From Spirochaetota bacterium (GTDB taxonomy: Bacteria; Spirochaetota; Spirochaetia; Treponematales; UBA12059): DNA of 13,823 nt. Below the pieces are notes generated by a model. The model did not search any database and was not told the DNA's origin. It saw only the letters and a program-made list of their open reading frames with translations. The position numbers and the translations under genes were made by a program. How positions within the stretch are numbered: position 1 is the first letter of the stretch; each line of letters opens with the position of its first letter. Below are positions 5,998 through 12,818 of this stretch, piece after piece. The DNA lies in the NCBI GenBank assembly GCA_022709445.1, contig JAKLIU010000023.1, forward strand, positions 1 through 13,823. The letters run 5' to 3'.

Positions 5998-6858
5998 ATG
6001 ATCATCAACCACAACCTGAGCGCCATGTATGCCAACCGCCAGCTCGGCGTCAACGGCCTCGCCGTCGACAAGAGCATGGAGAAGCTCTCGTCCGGCATGC
6101 GGATCAACCGCGCGGGCGACGACGCCTCCGGCCTGGCCGTGTCCGAGAAGATGCGTTCCCAGATCCGCGGCCTGAACCAGGCTTCCAAGAACGCGGCCAA
6201 CGGCATCTCCTTCATCCAGACCACGGAAGGCTACCTCCAGGAGACGCAGGACATCCTCCAGCGCATCCGCGAGCTGTCCGTCCAGGCCTCCAACGGCATC
6301 TACACCGCCGAAGACCGCATGCAGATCCAGGTCGAGGTGTCCCAGCTGATCGACGAGATCGACCGCGTCGCCAGCCACGCCCAGTTCAACGGCATGAACC
6401 TGCTCACCGGCCGCTTCGCCCGCGACGACGGCGAGAACCTCGTCACCGGCTCGATGTGGTTCCACATCGGCGCCAACATGGACCAGCGCGAGCAGGTCTT
6501 CATCGGCACCATGACCGCCAAGGGCCTCGGCGTCCGCCAGGTCTCCGACGAGGCGATCCTCTCCCTGTCCGCCCCCGACCTGGCCAACCGGTCCATCGGC
6601 GTGCTGGACGCGGCCCTCAAGAAGGTCAACAAGCAGCGCGCCGACCTCGGCGCCTACCAGAACCGCCTCGAGATGGCCATCAAGGGCATCGACATCGGCG
6701 CCGAGAACCTCCAGGCGGCCGAAAGCCGCATCCGCGACTCCGACATGGCTTCCGAGATGGTGGGCTACACCAAGAACCGGATCCTCATCCAGGCGTCCAG
6801 CGCGATGCTGGCCCAGGCCAACCAGAAGACCTCGACGGTCTTGCAGTTGCTCCAGTAA
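5998..6858 (+). CDS. flaB: Flagellin FlaB (periplasmic flagellar core filament protein), first copy
   Basis: The protein is 286 residues, the usual length of spirochaete FlaB core flagellins. The N-terminal domain begins MIINHNLSAMYANRQ and contains INRAGDDASGLAVSEK, and the C-terminal domain contains LQAAESRIRD and ends in the amphipathic segment AMLAQANQ...LQLL. The short middle region (about residues 139-160, with GSMWFHIGANMDQ) lacks the large variable domains of exposed flagellins, as expected for a filament in the periplasmic space. Of the treponemal FlaB paralogues it looks most like FlaB1, from memory rather than alignment. The ATG at 5998 follows AAGGAGG by 5 bases; an in-frame upstream extension to 5917 is rejected because family members start MIINHN. 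A terminator-like hairpin follows the stop. Likely controls are a sigma-28-like promoter and CsrA-like leader sites. Confidence 0.96.
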   Translation: MIINHNLSAMYANRQLGVNGLAVDKSMEKLSSGMRINRAGDDASGLAVSEKMRSQIRGLNQASKNAANGISFIQTTEGYLQETQDILQRIRELSVQASNGIYTAEDRMQIQVEVSQLIDEIDRVASHAQFNGMNLLTGRFARDDGENLVTGSMWFHIGANMDQREQVFIGTMTAKGLGVRQVSDEAILSLSAPDLANRSIGVLDAALKKVNKQRADLGAYQNRLEMAIKGIDIGAENLQAAESRIRDSDMASEMVGYTKNRILIQASSAMLAQANQKTSTVLQLLQ

Positions 6859-6884
6859 GGCATTATACTCTGTACTGAGCGATC

Positions 6885-6915
6885 AGGCGGGGCGCCCACA
6901 AGGCGCTCCGCCTTT
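6885..6915 (+). terminator. Intrinsic-terminator-like hairpin after the first flaB
   Basis: Arms 6885-6896 and 6902-6913 form a 12-bp stem containing one G-U pair, with loop CACAA, starting 27 bases after the flaB stop. Only three Ts (6913-6915) follow, so termination may be partial. A second, smaller hairpin (GGCGG/CCGCC, 6925-6940) comes directly after. Confidence 0.6.
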
Positions 6916-7086
6916 ACGGCTATGGGCGGGTCCTTCCGCCGGCCGGATCTTTGACAGCTACCCTCGAGCGCATGCCGGCGGAGATGCCTGCCCCCTTCCG
7001 GGACAGGTTCCCCCGTCGCATGGGGCACGAACGGACGGGAACGGGCGCGAATCCACTATTCCCGGCCCCGAGAGCCATGCGCGCGG

Positions 7087-7129
7087 GACGCGCGGCAAGG
7101 AACGCCGCGACGTCAGTCCTGCAAGGAGG
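7087..7129 (+). promoter_or_regulatory. Candidate CsrA double site and Shine-Dalgarno of the second flaB
   Basis: Site 1 is a hairpin, GACGCGCGGC (7087-7096), loop AAGGAAC, then GCCGCG-A-CGTC (7104-7114): 10 pairs with one bulged A, and GGA in the loop. Site 2 is the Shine-Dalgarno CAAGGAGG (7122-7129). The GGA triplets (7099-7101 and 7125-7127) are 26 bases apart, almost the same as before the first flaB although the stems differ in sequence. Confidence 0.5.
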
Positions 7130-7134
7130 GTTAT

Positions 7135-7986
7135 ATGATCATCAACCACAACATGAGCGCGATGTACGCCAATCGCAGCCTCGCGGTCACCCAGCTCGAC
7201 CTCAACAAGAGCATGGAGAAGCTTTCGTCCGGGATGCGGATCAACCGCGCCGGCGACGACGCTTCCGGCCTCGCGGTTTCCGAGAAGCTCCGCGGCCAGA
7301 TCCGCGGCCTGAACCAGGCCCAGCGCAACATCGAAAACGGCGTATCCTTCATCCAGACCACCGAAGGTTACCTCCAGGAGACGCAGGACATACTGCACCG
7401 CGTCAGGGAGCTGTCCGTGCAGTCCGCCAACGGTGTCTACACCGCCGAGGACCGCATGCAGATCCAGGTGGAGGTTTCCCAGCTGGTCGACGAGATCAAC
7501 CGCATCGCCAGCCATGCCCAGTTCAACGGCATGAACATCCTGACCGGCCGGTTCTCCAAGGACGGCGGCCAGGTCATGCAGCTCCAGGTGGGCGCGAACA
7601 TGGACCAGAACGAGCGGATCTTCATCGGTACGATGACCGCCCAGTCCCTGGGCCTCCAGGGCGCGCAGGGCGCCGCCGCCGGCACCATCTCCATCTCCAC
7701 CCCCGATGAGGCCAACAAGACCATCGGGACCCTGGACGCCGCCCTCAGGACGGTTTCCAAGCAGCGCGCCGACCTCGGCGCCTACCAGAACCGCTTCGAG
7801 ATGGCCGCCAAGGGCGTCGCCGTCGCCGCCGAGAATCTCCAGGCCGCCGAGAGCCGCATCCGCGACACCGACATGGCTTCCGAGATGGTCGGCTACGTCA
7901 AGAACCAGATCCTGTCCCAGGCCGGCGGTGCCATGCTCGCCCAGGCCAACACCAGGACCCAGTCCGTCATGCAGCTGTTGGGTTAA
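7135..7986 (+). CDS. flaB: Flagellin FlaB (periplasmic flagellar core filament protein), second copy
   Basis: This 283-residue paralogue of the preceding flagellin begins MIINHNMSAMYANRS. It shares the INRAGDDASGLAVSEK, SFIQTTEGYLQETQDI and YTAEDRMQIQVEVSQL segments, as well as the C-terminal LQAAESRIRD. It differs mainly in the middle: the MWFHIGANMDQ segment becomes LQVGANMDQ (about 147-155), and a QGAQGAAAG insertion appears near residues 178-186. Spirochaete periplasmic flagella normally contain several FlaB isoforms in one filament, so both products are expected to co-assemble. The ATG at 7135 follows AAGGAGG by 5 bases. The 276-base gap before it holds a terminator-like hairpin and a CsrA-like double site, but I found no convincing sigma-28 or sigma-70 promoter. 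Expression may therefore depend on readthrough from the first flaB or on a promoter I cannot recognise. Confidence 0.95.
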   Translation: MIINHNMSAMYANRSLAVTQLDLNKSMEKLSSGMRINRAGDDASGLAVSEKLRGQIRGLNQAQRNIENGVSFIQTTEGYLQETQDILHRVRELSVQSANGVYTAEDRMQIQVEVSQLVDEINRIASHAQFNGMNILTGRFSKDGGQVMQLQVGANMDQNERIFIGTMTAQSLGLQGAQGAAAGTISISTPDEANKTIGTLDAALRTVSKQRADLGAYQNRFEMAAKGVAVAAENLQAAESRIRDTDMASEMVGYVKNQILSQAGGAMLAQANTRTQSVMQLLG

Positions 7987-8060
7987 TGAAAACCGTTCTG
8001 ATTATCTAGCGGAGAGCTTCCTGGACGTCGTCTTTCCGCGACGATAGCTTCCCAGGGTAC

Positions 8061-8095
8061 GGAGGGGATCGCGCCCCCCTCCAAACCCATTTTTT
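8061..8095 (+). terminator. Terminator- or attenuator-like hairpin between the second flaB and flaG
   Basis: GGAGGGG (8061-8067) pairs with CCCCTCC (8076-8082), and a run of six Ts lies at 8090-8095 after seven other bases. That offset is atypical, so termination is likely partial. A nested structure precedes it: CCTGG/CCAGG (8020-8024 with 8052-8056) enclosing TCGTC/GACGA (8028-8032 with 8040-8044). Confidence 0.4.
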
Positions 8096-8104
8096 ACAAG
8101 GAGG
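8096..8104 (+). promoter_or_regulatory. flaG Shine-Dalgarno with CsrA-like core
   Basis: ACAAGGAGG (8096-8104) lies 6 bases before the flaG ATG. It is a near-perfect Shine-Dalgarno and also contains ACAAGGA, matching ACARGGA of the CsrA consensus. No hairpin with a GGA loop was seen at the matching upstream distance. Confidence 0.4.
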
Positions 8105-8110
8105 AAACGT

Positions 8111-8449
8111 ATGTCGCTCAACGTTTCTACCGTTACCGCGGCCCAGGCCGCACTCGCGGACCAACGAACCGCACCCGCAGACAAAGCTCAAGCCCAGCCC
8201 CGTGGCGATACCATGCAGACCGAGCCCCCGGTGTCCATGGACACCGTCATAGCCGAACTCGGCGAGGTCAGCGCGGCCTTCGCCAAGCGCCTGTCCTTCA
8301 CCATGAACGAGAAGCTCGGGCAGGTGGTGGTCAAGGTCATCGACACGAGGACCGATAAGGTCATCAGGGAGATCCCGCCCGAAGAGCTGCAGCACGTGCA
8401 CGAGCGCATCAGAGAGGTGATGGGCATACTGTTCGACGAGCGGGCATAG
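8111..8449 (+). CDS. flaG: FlaG family flagellar protein
   Basis: The 112-residue protein matches FlaG in size and form: a polar, poorly conserved N-terminal half, then the typical C-terminal domain. That domain contains LSFTMNEKLGQVVVKVIDTRTDKVIREIPPEEL (about residues 61-93), followed by an amphipathic helix, VHERIREVMGILFDE. FlaG proteins influence filament length or stability in several bacteria; their biochemical action is not settled. The gene lies directly before fliD, the common arrangement of this pair. Its ATG has a strong Shine-Dalgarno. The stop is 24 bases before the fliD ATG, so the two genes are probably co-transcribed. No signal peptide is present, consistent with a cytoplasmic or type III-exported protein. 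Confidence 0.88.
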   Translation: MSLNVSTVTAAQAALADQRTAPADKAQAQPRGDTMQTEPPVSMDTVIAELGEVSAAFAKRLSFTMNEKLGQVVVKVIDTRTDKVIREIPPEELQHVHERIREVMGILFDERA

Positions 8450-8473
8450 ACCGTAAGGAAGGCCGGAGGGCCC

Positions 8474-10471
8474 ATGTCGGACATATCCATACCCGGCGTC
8501 ACCAGCAAGTACGACACCCAGAAGCTCATAGAAGACCTGATGAAGGTCGAGCGCATTCCCAAGACCAGGGAAGAAGAGCGCCTCAAGGCCATCGAGCTCG
8601 AGCGCACCGTCTGGCTGGACCTGAACCGCCGCCTCACCACCCTCCGCGAGACTGCCCGCAAGCTGTTCTCCTTCCAGAACCCCTTCAACGAACGCATCGC
8701 CGAATCCTCCGACGAGTCCGTGCTCGGGGCCACCGCCACCAGGGAGGCCGTCGAGGAGACGCGCTCCTTCCTGGTCAAGCAGACCGCCGCCGCAGACCGC
8801 TTCATGTCCGACCGCCTCCCCGCGGACCAGAAGGTGCCGTCCGGGGAGTACGTCTTCACCGTCGGCGACAGCACCGTCCGGCTCGCCTACCCCGGCGGAA
8901 CCCTCAAGGACTTCGTCGACGCGCTCAACCGCAAGGGCGGGGACACGGTCCGCGCCCAGGTGGTCAACGCAACCTCCGACAGCAGGGTGCTGGTGATCGA
9001 GTCGCTCAGGGAAGGCGCGGCCAACCGGCTGGCCTTCTCCGGCGCGGCTGAGGCCTTCGCCCTGTCCACCGGCATCATCGAGCGCGGCCTGGGCTCGCGC
9101 AAGGATCTTCCCTCCGACACCCCGGTACGTTTCGAGAAGGCCCTCGATCCGGCAAAGACCCTCTCCTCGGGCGGCGTGCTGACCGTGGCTCCCGGGGCGG
9201 AAGCCGCGCTCAAGCTGTCCGCCCCCGTATCCAGCTCCGGCCTGGTCATGGAGCTGGAGGTGGAACTGGTCGAGAAACCCGCCGCCGCCGCATCGGGGCC
9301 CCCTCCCGGCCCCTCGCTGCCCGGCATCGGCGGCATCCAGTACGAGGACCTCAGCGTCCAGAGCGCCCCGTCCGATCCCATGGCCCCCGCCTGGACCCCT
9401 CCGGTCGTACCGCCGCGGGTGGACGACCCCAAGGCGCTCTACCTGATCGACGGCTCCGGCAGGGCCGTCGCCCTGCCCCCGGTCGAGGCGGGCTCCGGAT
9501 TCAGGACGGTCACCGTGCCCCTGTCGGCCTACGCGGACAGCGTCCTGGGCCTGGGGATACGGAACGCCAACACCCAGCGGGACGTCCGCATCCGCTCCGT
9601 CCGCATCTACGATCCCACCGAGACCGGCGGCTTCAAGCCCAAGAATCCCGTGGAAACCGCCCGGGACGCCATCGTCAGGATGGACGGCATAGAGGTGACG
9701 CGGCCGACCAACAAGATAGACGACCTGATCCCCGGGGTGACCGTGGACCTGCGCTCGGCCTCCGAGAAAACGGTCAAGCTGGCCATCAAGCCGGACCGCG
9801 AGTCGGCCAAGGAAGCCGTGATCGAGCTGGTGGGCAACTACAACCGGCTGATGGCCGAGATCAACATCCTGTCGCGCAAGGACGAGGCCATACTCGGCGA
9901 ACTCAGCTACCTGAGCGACGCCGAGCGGGAGACCTACGAGGCCAGGCTCGGGCTCTTCCAGGGCGACTCCCTCCTGACACAGGTCCGCTCCTCGCTCCAG
10001 AGGATCATGATGGATCCCTACGCGACGGATTCCGGCCAGGCCCTCCTGTCCGGCTTCGGCATCTCCACCAACTCCCGCGGCGGCTCGGGCTACGACGCGT
10101 CGCGGCTGCGCGGCTACCTGGAGATCGACGAAAAGGCCCTGGACAAGGCCCTGCAGGACGACTTCCAGATGGTCAGGCAGGCCTTCGGCAACGACACGGA
10201 CAGGGACCTGCTCATCGACTCGGGCGTTGCCTTCTCCCTGGACGCTCTCATGAAGCCGTACGTGGAGACCGGGGGCATCGTGTCCACCCGGACCGCCACG
10301 CTGGACGCGCAGATCGCCAGGCAGAAACTGACCATAGCGGGACTGGAGACCGCCCTGGCCAGGAAGGAAGCGGAGCTGAAGAGGAAATACGGGCTCATGG
10401 AAGGCGCGCTCGGCCAGATGGAGAGCACTTCCGGGGCATGGGACAGTTTCGGGAAAACATCGGGAGACTGA
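8474..10471 (+). CDS. fliD: Flagellar filament capping protein FliD (hook-associated protein 2)
   Basis: The 665-residue protein begins MSDISIPGVTSKYDTQKLI, the typical FliD N terminus. An amphipathic FliD_N helix region follows (to about residue 105), with a flagellin-IN-like segment around 395-435 (ARDAIVRMDGIEVTRPTNKI) and a FliD_C domain from about 440 to 645. The last part of FliD_C is a coiled coil (residues 604-640). FliD caps the tip of the filament and aids flagellin polymerisation, here presumably in the periplasm. Compared with ordinary FliD there is a long insertion between about 215 and 390: a beta-rich segment, a Pro/Ala/Gly-rich linker (268-315), and a second segment ending DVRIRSVRIYDP (370-381) that resembles a carbohydrate-binding-type beta sandwich. 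GGAGG lies 6 bases before the ATG. The next gene begins 30 bases downstream. Confidence 0.93.
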   Translation: MSDISIPGVTSKYDTQKLIEDLMKVERIPKTREEERLKAIELERTVWLDLNRRLTTLRETARKLFSFQNPFNERIAESSDESVLGATATREAVEETRSFLVKQTAAADRFMSDRLPADQKVPSGEYVFTVGDSTVRLAYPGGTLKDFVDALNRKGGDTVRAQVVNATSDSRVLVIESLREGAANRLAFSGAAEAFALSTGIIERGLGSRKDLPSDTPVRFEKALDPAKTLSSGGVLTVAPGAEAALKLSAPVSSSGLVMELEVELVEKPAAAASGPPPGPSLPGIGGIQYEDLSVQSAPSDPMAPAWTPPVVPPRVDDPKALYLIDGSGRAVALPPVEAGSGFRTVTVPLSAYADSVLGLGIRNANTQRDVRIRSVRIYDPTETGGFKPKNPVETARDAIVRMDGIEVTRPTNKIDDLIPGVTVDLRSASEKTVKLAIKPDRESAKEAVIELVGNYNRLMAEINILSRKDEAILGELSYLSDAERETYEARLGLFQGDSLLTQVRSSLQRIMMDPYATDSGQALLSGFGISTNSRGGSGYDASRLRGYLEIDEKALDKALQDDFQMVRQAFGNDTDRDLLIDSGVAFSLDALMKPYVETGGIVSTRTATLDAQIARQKLTIAGLETALARKEAELKRKYGLMEGALGQMESTSGAWDSFGKTSGD

Positions 10472-10501
10472 CGCCGGCCTGCCGGCTCACGGGGAGCATC
10501 A

Positions 10502-11371
10502 ATGGACATCACGATCAACGGAACGGCATCGGGCACCGACACCGCGGGCAAGACCATAGGGCAGGCGCTCTCGGAGATCGACGAGCGGCTGGAAGCGGCC
10601 GGCGCCATCATCGTCGGCGTGCGGGTGGACGGGATCGACGTGGACGCCGACGGCCTGGCCGGGGCCGCCGAGCGCGACGCGGGCGGGCCGGGCACCATAG
10701 AGCTGGCCGCGGAGCCCGCGGCTGACATGAAGGCCCGGGCGGTGGAAACCCTGCTCGAGCTGGTGACGGCGGCCGCCTCCGCCGGCACGCCAGAAGGCAT
10801 CGCCGCGGTGCGCGGCACCTGGGACTCGTTCCGCGCGGCCTTCGGCGGCCTGTTCTCCGCGGAGGAGGAGTCGTTCATGGACGCCTTCGGGGTCTCGCTG
10901 TCCGGCGGCGCGGCCGGAAACGACGGCACGGCCACCGGGGAGACAGGCGCGAAGCTGTCCGCCTTCTTCGGCGAACGGCTGGCCGAGCTTCGTTCGCCGG
11001 CCGAGGCCATGCGCTCCGCCTCCAGGGTCTTCGACGCGATCCGCGACGACCTGGCGGAGGTGTCAGTGCGCCTGCAGACCGGCAAGGACGCCGAGGCGAT
11101 GAAGACCATGGTCGTGGCCGTCGAGCTGATCAACAAGACGGTCCGGATCATGCCGCTCTTCGTGCACGCGGTACCAGCGGCAGCGGCCATGACCATAGGC
11201 GGCAAGTCCATCGCGGATTTCTACACCGAGTTCAACGATTCCCTGCGCGAACTGGCGGGGGCGTTCGAGGCAAAGGACGGCGTGCTCATAGGCGACCTGG
11301 CTGAGTACGAGATGCTGCCCAGGCTGGATGCCTTCTTCAGGGCGATCCGGGACCTGCCGGAGGCCTCATGA
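10502..11371 (+). CDS. Conserved-position protein of unknown function in the flagellar cluster
   Basis: I do not recognise this 289-residue acidic protein. Residues 1-70 look like a small alpha/beta module (MDITINGTASG, a helix at 17-32, then IIVGVRVDGIDVD), perhaps ubiquitin-like. The rest looks helical, ending in the conserved-looking segment GVLIGDLAEYEMLPRL (260-275). There is no signal peptide or clear membrane segment; a weak hydrophobic stretch at 216-232 contains a Pro. The start ATG follows GGGGAG by 5 bases. The last four bases overlap the ATG of the PilZ gene (ATGA), which implies translational coupling. Its place just after fliD, where many bacteria encode the FliS chaperone, and its helical C-terminal part make an export-chaperone or assembly role conceivable. 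That is inference from position only. Confidence 0.8.
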   Translation: MDITINGTASGTDTAGKTIGQALSEIDERLEAAGAIIVGVRVDGIDVDADGLAGAAERDAGGPGTIELAAEPAADMKARAVETLLELVTAAASAGTPEGIAAVRGTWDSFRAAFGGLFSAEEESFMDAFGVSLSGGAAGNDGTATGETGAKLSAFFGERLAELRSPAEAMRSASRVFDAIRDDLAEVSVRLQTGKDAEAMKTMVVAVELINKTVRIMPLFVHAVPAAAAMTIGGKSIADFYTEFNDSLRELAGAFEAKDGVLIGDLAEYEMLPRLDAFFRAIRDLPEAS

Positions 11372-12462
11372 ACGGGCGCGCGCTCCTGGCCCAGGCCCTG
11401 GGCTGGAAGGAATACGACCCCACCCAGACCCTCGTCTTCGGCATCATCTTCGGCGGGCTGGTGCTGGCCATCATCGTGTACAACCTTGTGAAGAAACTGA
11501 ATTCCGGGACGCCCGCGGCGGCCCGCACGCGTCCCGCGGGCACCTTCAGCCACGGCTCGTTCAGGCGCAAGGCATACGAAGCGGGTTTTTCCGAGGGCGA
11601 AGCCGCCTTCCTGGACACCTACGCCCGCAAGCTGGGCGTCACCAACCCGCAATCCATCTTCGGCAGCCGCACCGCGGTCGACTCCTTCATGCGCAACGCC
11701 TTCAAGTACATAGAACGACACGCCGACACCGAGGAAACCGCCCAGGAACAGAAGCGCATGCTGTTCTCCATCCGCGAGGCCCTTGCGCTGCGGGTCAACG
11801 CGGGCTCGCCCGTGCGCTCCACCAGGCAGCTGTCGGTGAAGACCCCCCTGTCCATCGTCACTTCGCGCGAGGCGCACTATTCTTCCATCCTGGCGCTCAA
11901 CGAATCCCGCGCGCTCTACGTGGAGCCGGCCCTTGACGCCTTCGGCGACCCGATCAAGTTCCCGCGGGGATCCAAGGTGTCCGTGTACTTCTACACGGGC
12001 AACCACGTTGGCTACAGCTTCCCCTCGCGCGTCGGGGGGCTCGTGGACGTGGACGGCAGGCTGCTCATGGCCATGTCCCACAGCGACGCGATCAAGCCCC
12101 TGCCCTCCCGCCGCCACCAGCGCAGGGACGCCAGGCTGGCCTGCCGCTTCCAGCTGGTGCACGTGCACGCGGCCAGGGATCGCGGCAAGGTCGTCAAGAC
12201 CGTGCAGGTGGAAAAGGCGGCCGTCGCCGGGATCATCGTGGACCTCTCCGCAGGCGGCCTCTCGCTCCAGACCATGAGCCCCGTGGCGGCCGGAGACTTC
12301 ATCAAGCTGGAGTTCGACCTGGGCTCGGGCAGCCGCTCCGCATACGCCACGGTGATCCGCACCGGCAGGCTCAGGAACGGCAGCACCATGCACGCAAAGT
12401 TCGTGAAGATCAGCGCCAAGACCGTCAACGAGATCATGGCCTTCGTCTACGGCTACGACTGA
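11368..12462 (+). CDS. Membrane-anchored PilZ-domain protein, YcgR-like (probable c-di-GMP receptor)
   Basis: The 364-residue protein has one predicted transmembrane helix near the N terminus (residues 21-42, TLVFGIIFGGLVLAIIVYNL). A helical cytoplasmic region follows (60-150), then a YcgR-N-like beta domain (about 155-245) and a C-terminal PilZ domain (248-355). The PilZ c-di-GMP signature is intact: Arg residues in SRRHQRR (247-253, fitting RxxxR) and DLSAGG (292-297, fitting D/NxSxxG). YcgR-type proteins bind c-di-GMP and act on the flagellar motor, so a motility-control role fits its position behind flaG, fliD and the unknown gene. The ATG overlaps the previous stop by 4 bases. A GC-rich hairpin without a T-run follows the stop (12470-12492), and a new promoter begins at 12522, so this is probably the end of the flagellar transcription unit. 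Confidence 0.9.
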   Translation: MNGRALLAQALGWKEYDPTQTLVFGIIFGGLVLAIIVYNLVKKLNSGTPAAARTRPAGTFSHGSFRRKAYEAGFSEGEAAFLDTYARKLGVTNPQSIFGSRTAVDSFMRNAFKYIERHADTEETAQEQKRMLFSIREALALRVNAGSPVRSTRQLSVKTPLSIVTSREAHYSSILALNESRALYVEPALDAFGDPIKFPRGSKVSVYFYTGNHVGYSFPSRVGGLVDVDGRLLMAMSHSDAIKPLPSRRHQRRDARLACRFQLVHVHAARDRGKVVKTVQVEKAAVAGIIVDLSAGGLSLQTMSPVAAGDFIKLEFDLGSGSRSAYATVIRTGRLRNGSTMHAKFVKISAKTVNEIMAFVYGYD

Positions 12463-12469
12463 GGGCCCC

Positions 12470-12492
12470 CGCGGAGGGTTCCCCTCCCCGCG
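12470..12492 (+). terminator. GC-rich hairpin after the PilZ gene, possible terminator
   Basis: CGCGGAGGG (12470-12478) can pair with the CCCT and CCGCG parts of the following 14 bases, with a two-base bulge. There is no T-run, so intrinsic termination is uncertain. It lies 8 bases after the stop and about 30 bases before the next promoter. Confidence 0.3.
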
Positions 12493-12521
12493 TGCCCTGC
12501 CGATCCGTCCGGCCCCGCTCC

Positions 12522-12550
12522 TTGACCTGTGCATGGGCGCACAATACAAT
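12522..12550 (+). promoter_or_regulatory. Strong sigma-70-type promoter for the small gene and tsaE/tsaB
   Basis: TTGACC (12522-12527), an ideal 17-base spacer, and TACAAT (12545-12550) match the consensus at 5 of 6 positions in each box. Only seven bases separate the -10 from ATG 12558, and none is a Shine-Dalgarno, so a leaderless transcript is predicted. Confidence 0.65.
12528..12543 (+). promoter_or_regulatory. Dyad in the promoter spacer, possible operator
   Basis: TGTGC (12528-12532) and GCACA (12539-12543) form a perfect 5-bp inverted repeat with a six-base centre. The dyad fills the spacer between the -35 and -10 boxes, a usual position for a repressor or MerR-type activator site. 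Chance cannot be excluded for arms this short. Confidence 0.3.
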
Positions 12551-12557
12551 CAAGCCC

Positions 12558-12818
12558 ATGAAGGTTGTCGACCTCACCAACGTGCGCCGCAAGGAAACCC
12601 CCCTCTACTACCGCAAGGAGTTCCAGGCCGACGCCATCCTCCAGTTCCTGGAGGAGACGACCAGCGCCCCCGTGGAGTTCGTGCTCGAGCACAAGGCCAC
12701 CGGCGGCGTCGAGGTGAGGGTCACGCTGACCGGCGACCTGGACTACCCGATCATGCCCGTGGTCGCCAACCTGAAGCGCTACATCCTGGACCTGCACCAG
12801 CGCGGGAGCCTCCCCTGA
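12558..12818 (+). CDS. Small protein of unknown function upstream of tsaE
   Basis: This 86-residue protein is not one I can assign to a family. It begins MKVVDLTNVRRKETPLYYRK, and the rest alternates predicted helix (residues 25-36), strands (40-60) and a C-terminal helix (66-82, IMPVVANLKRYILDLHQRG), consistent with a compact alpha/beta fold. No membrane segment, Cys pair or catalytic motif is visible. I choose ATG 12558 because the -10 box of a strong promoter lies just upstream; a longer in-frame reading from 12492 would run through that promoter and has no ribosome-binding site. Its stop overlaps the tsaE ATG by one base (TGATG), so the two proteins are translated together. A link to t6A synthesis or to the neighbouring flagellar genes is inference from position. 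Confidence 0.75.
   Translation: MKVVDLTNVRRKETPLYYRKEFQADAILQFLEETTSAPVEFVLEHKATGGVEVRVTLTGDLDYPIMPVVANLKRYILDLHQRGSLP

Noticed and set aside
6951..6956. TTGACA upstream of the second flaB as a -35 box
   Set aside because: No -10-like hexamer is found 16-19 bases downstream; the sequence there is GC-rich.
8037..8047. GACGATAG before flaG as a sigma-28 -10 box
   Set aside because: Only 6 of 8 bases match, no TAAA-like -35 is found 15-16 bases upstream, and the bases belong to a hairpin arm.
10475..10490. GCCGGCCTGCCGGC palindrome between fliD and the next gene
   Set aside because: It is too short and has no T-run; such GCCGGC palindromes are frequent in GC-rich DNA.
10114..12549. Long minus-strand open frames (365 and 442 codons) opposite fliD, the unknown gene and the PilZ gene
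   Set aside because: They have compositionally biased translations without motifs or ribosome-binding sites, and they overlap well-supported plus-strand genes.
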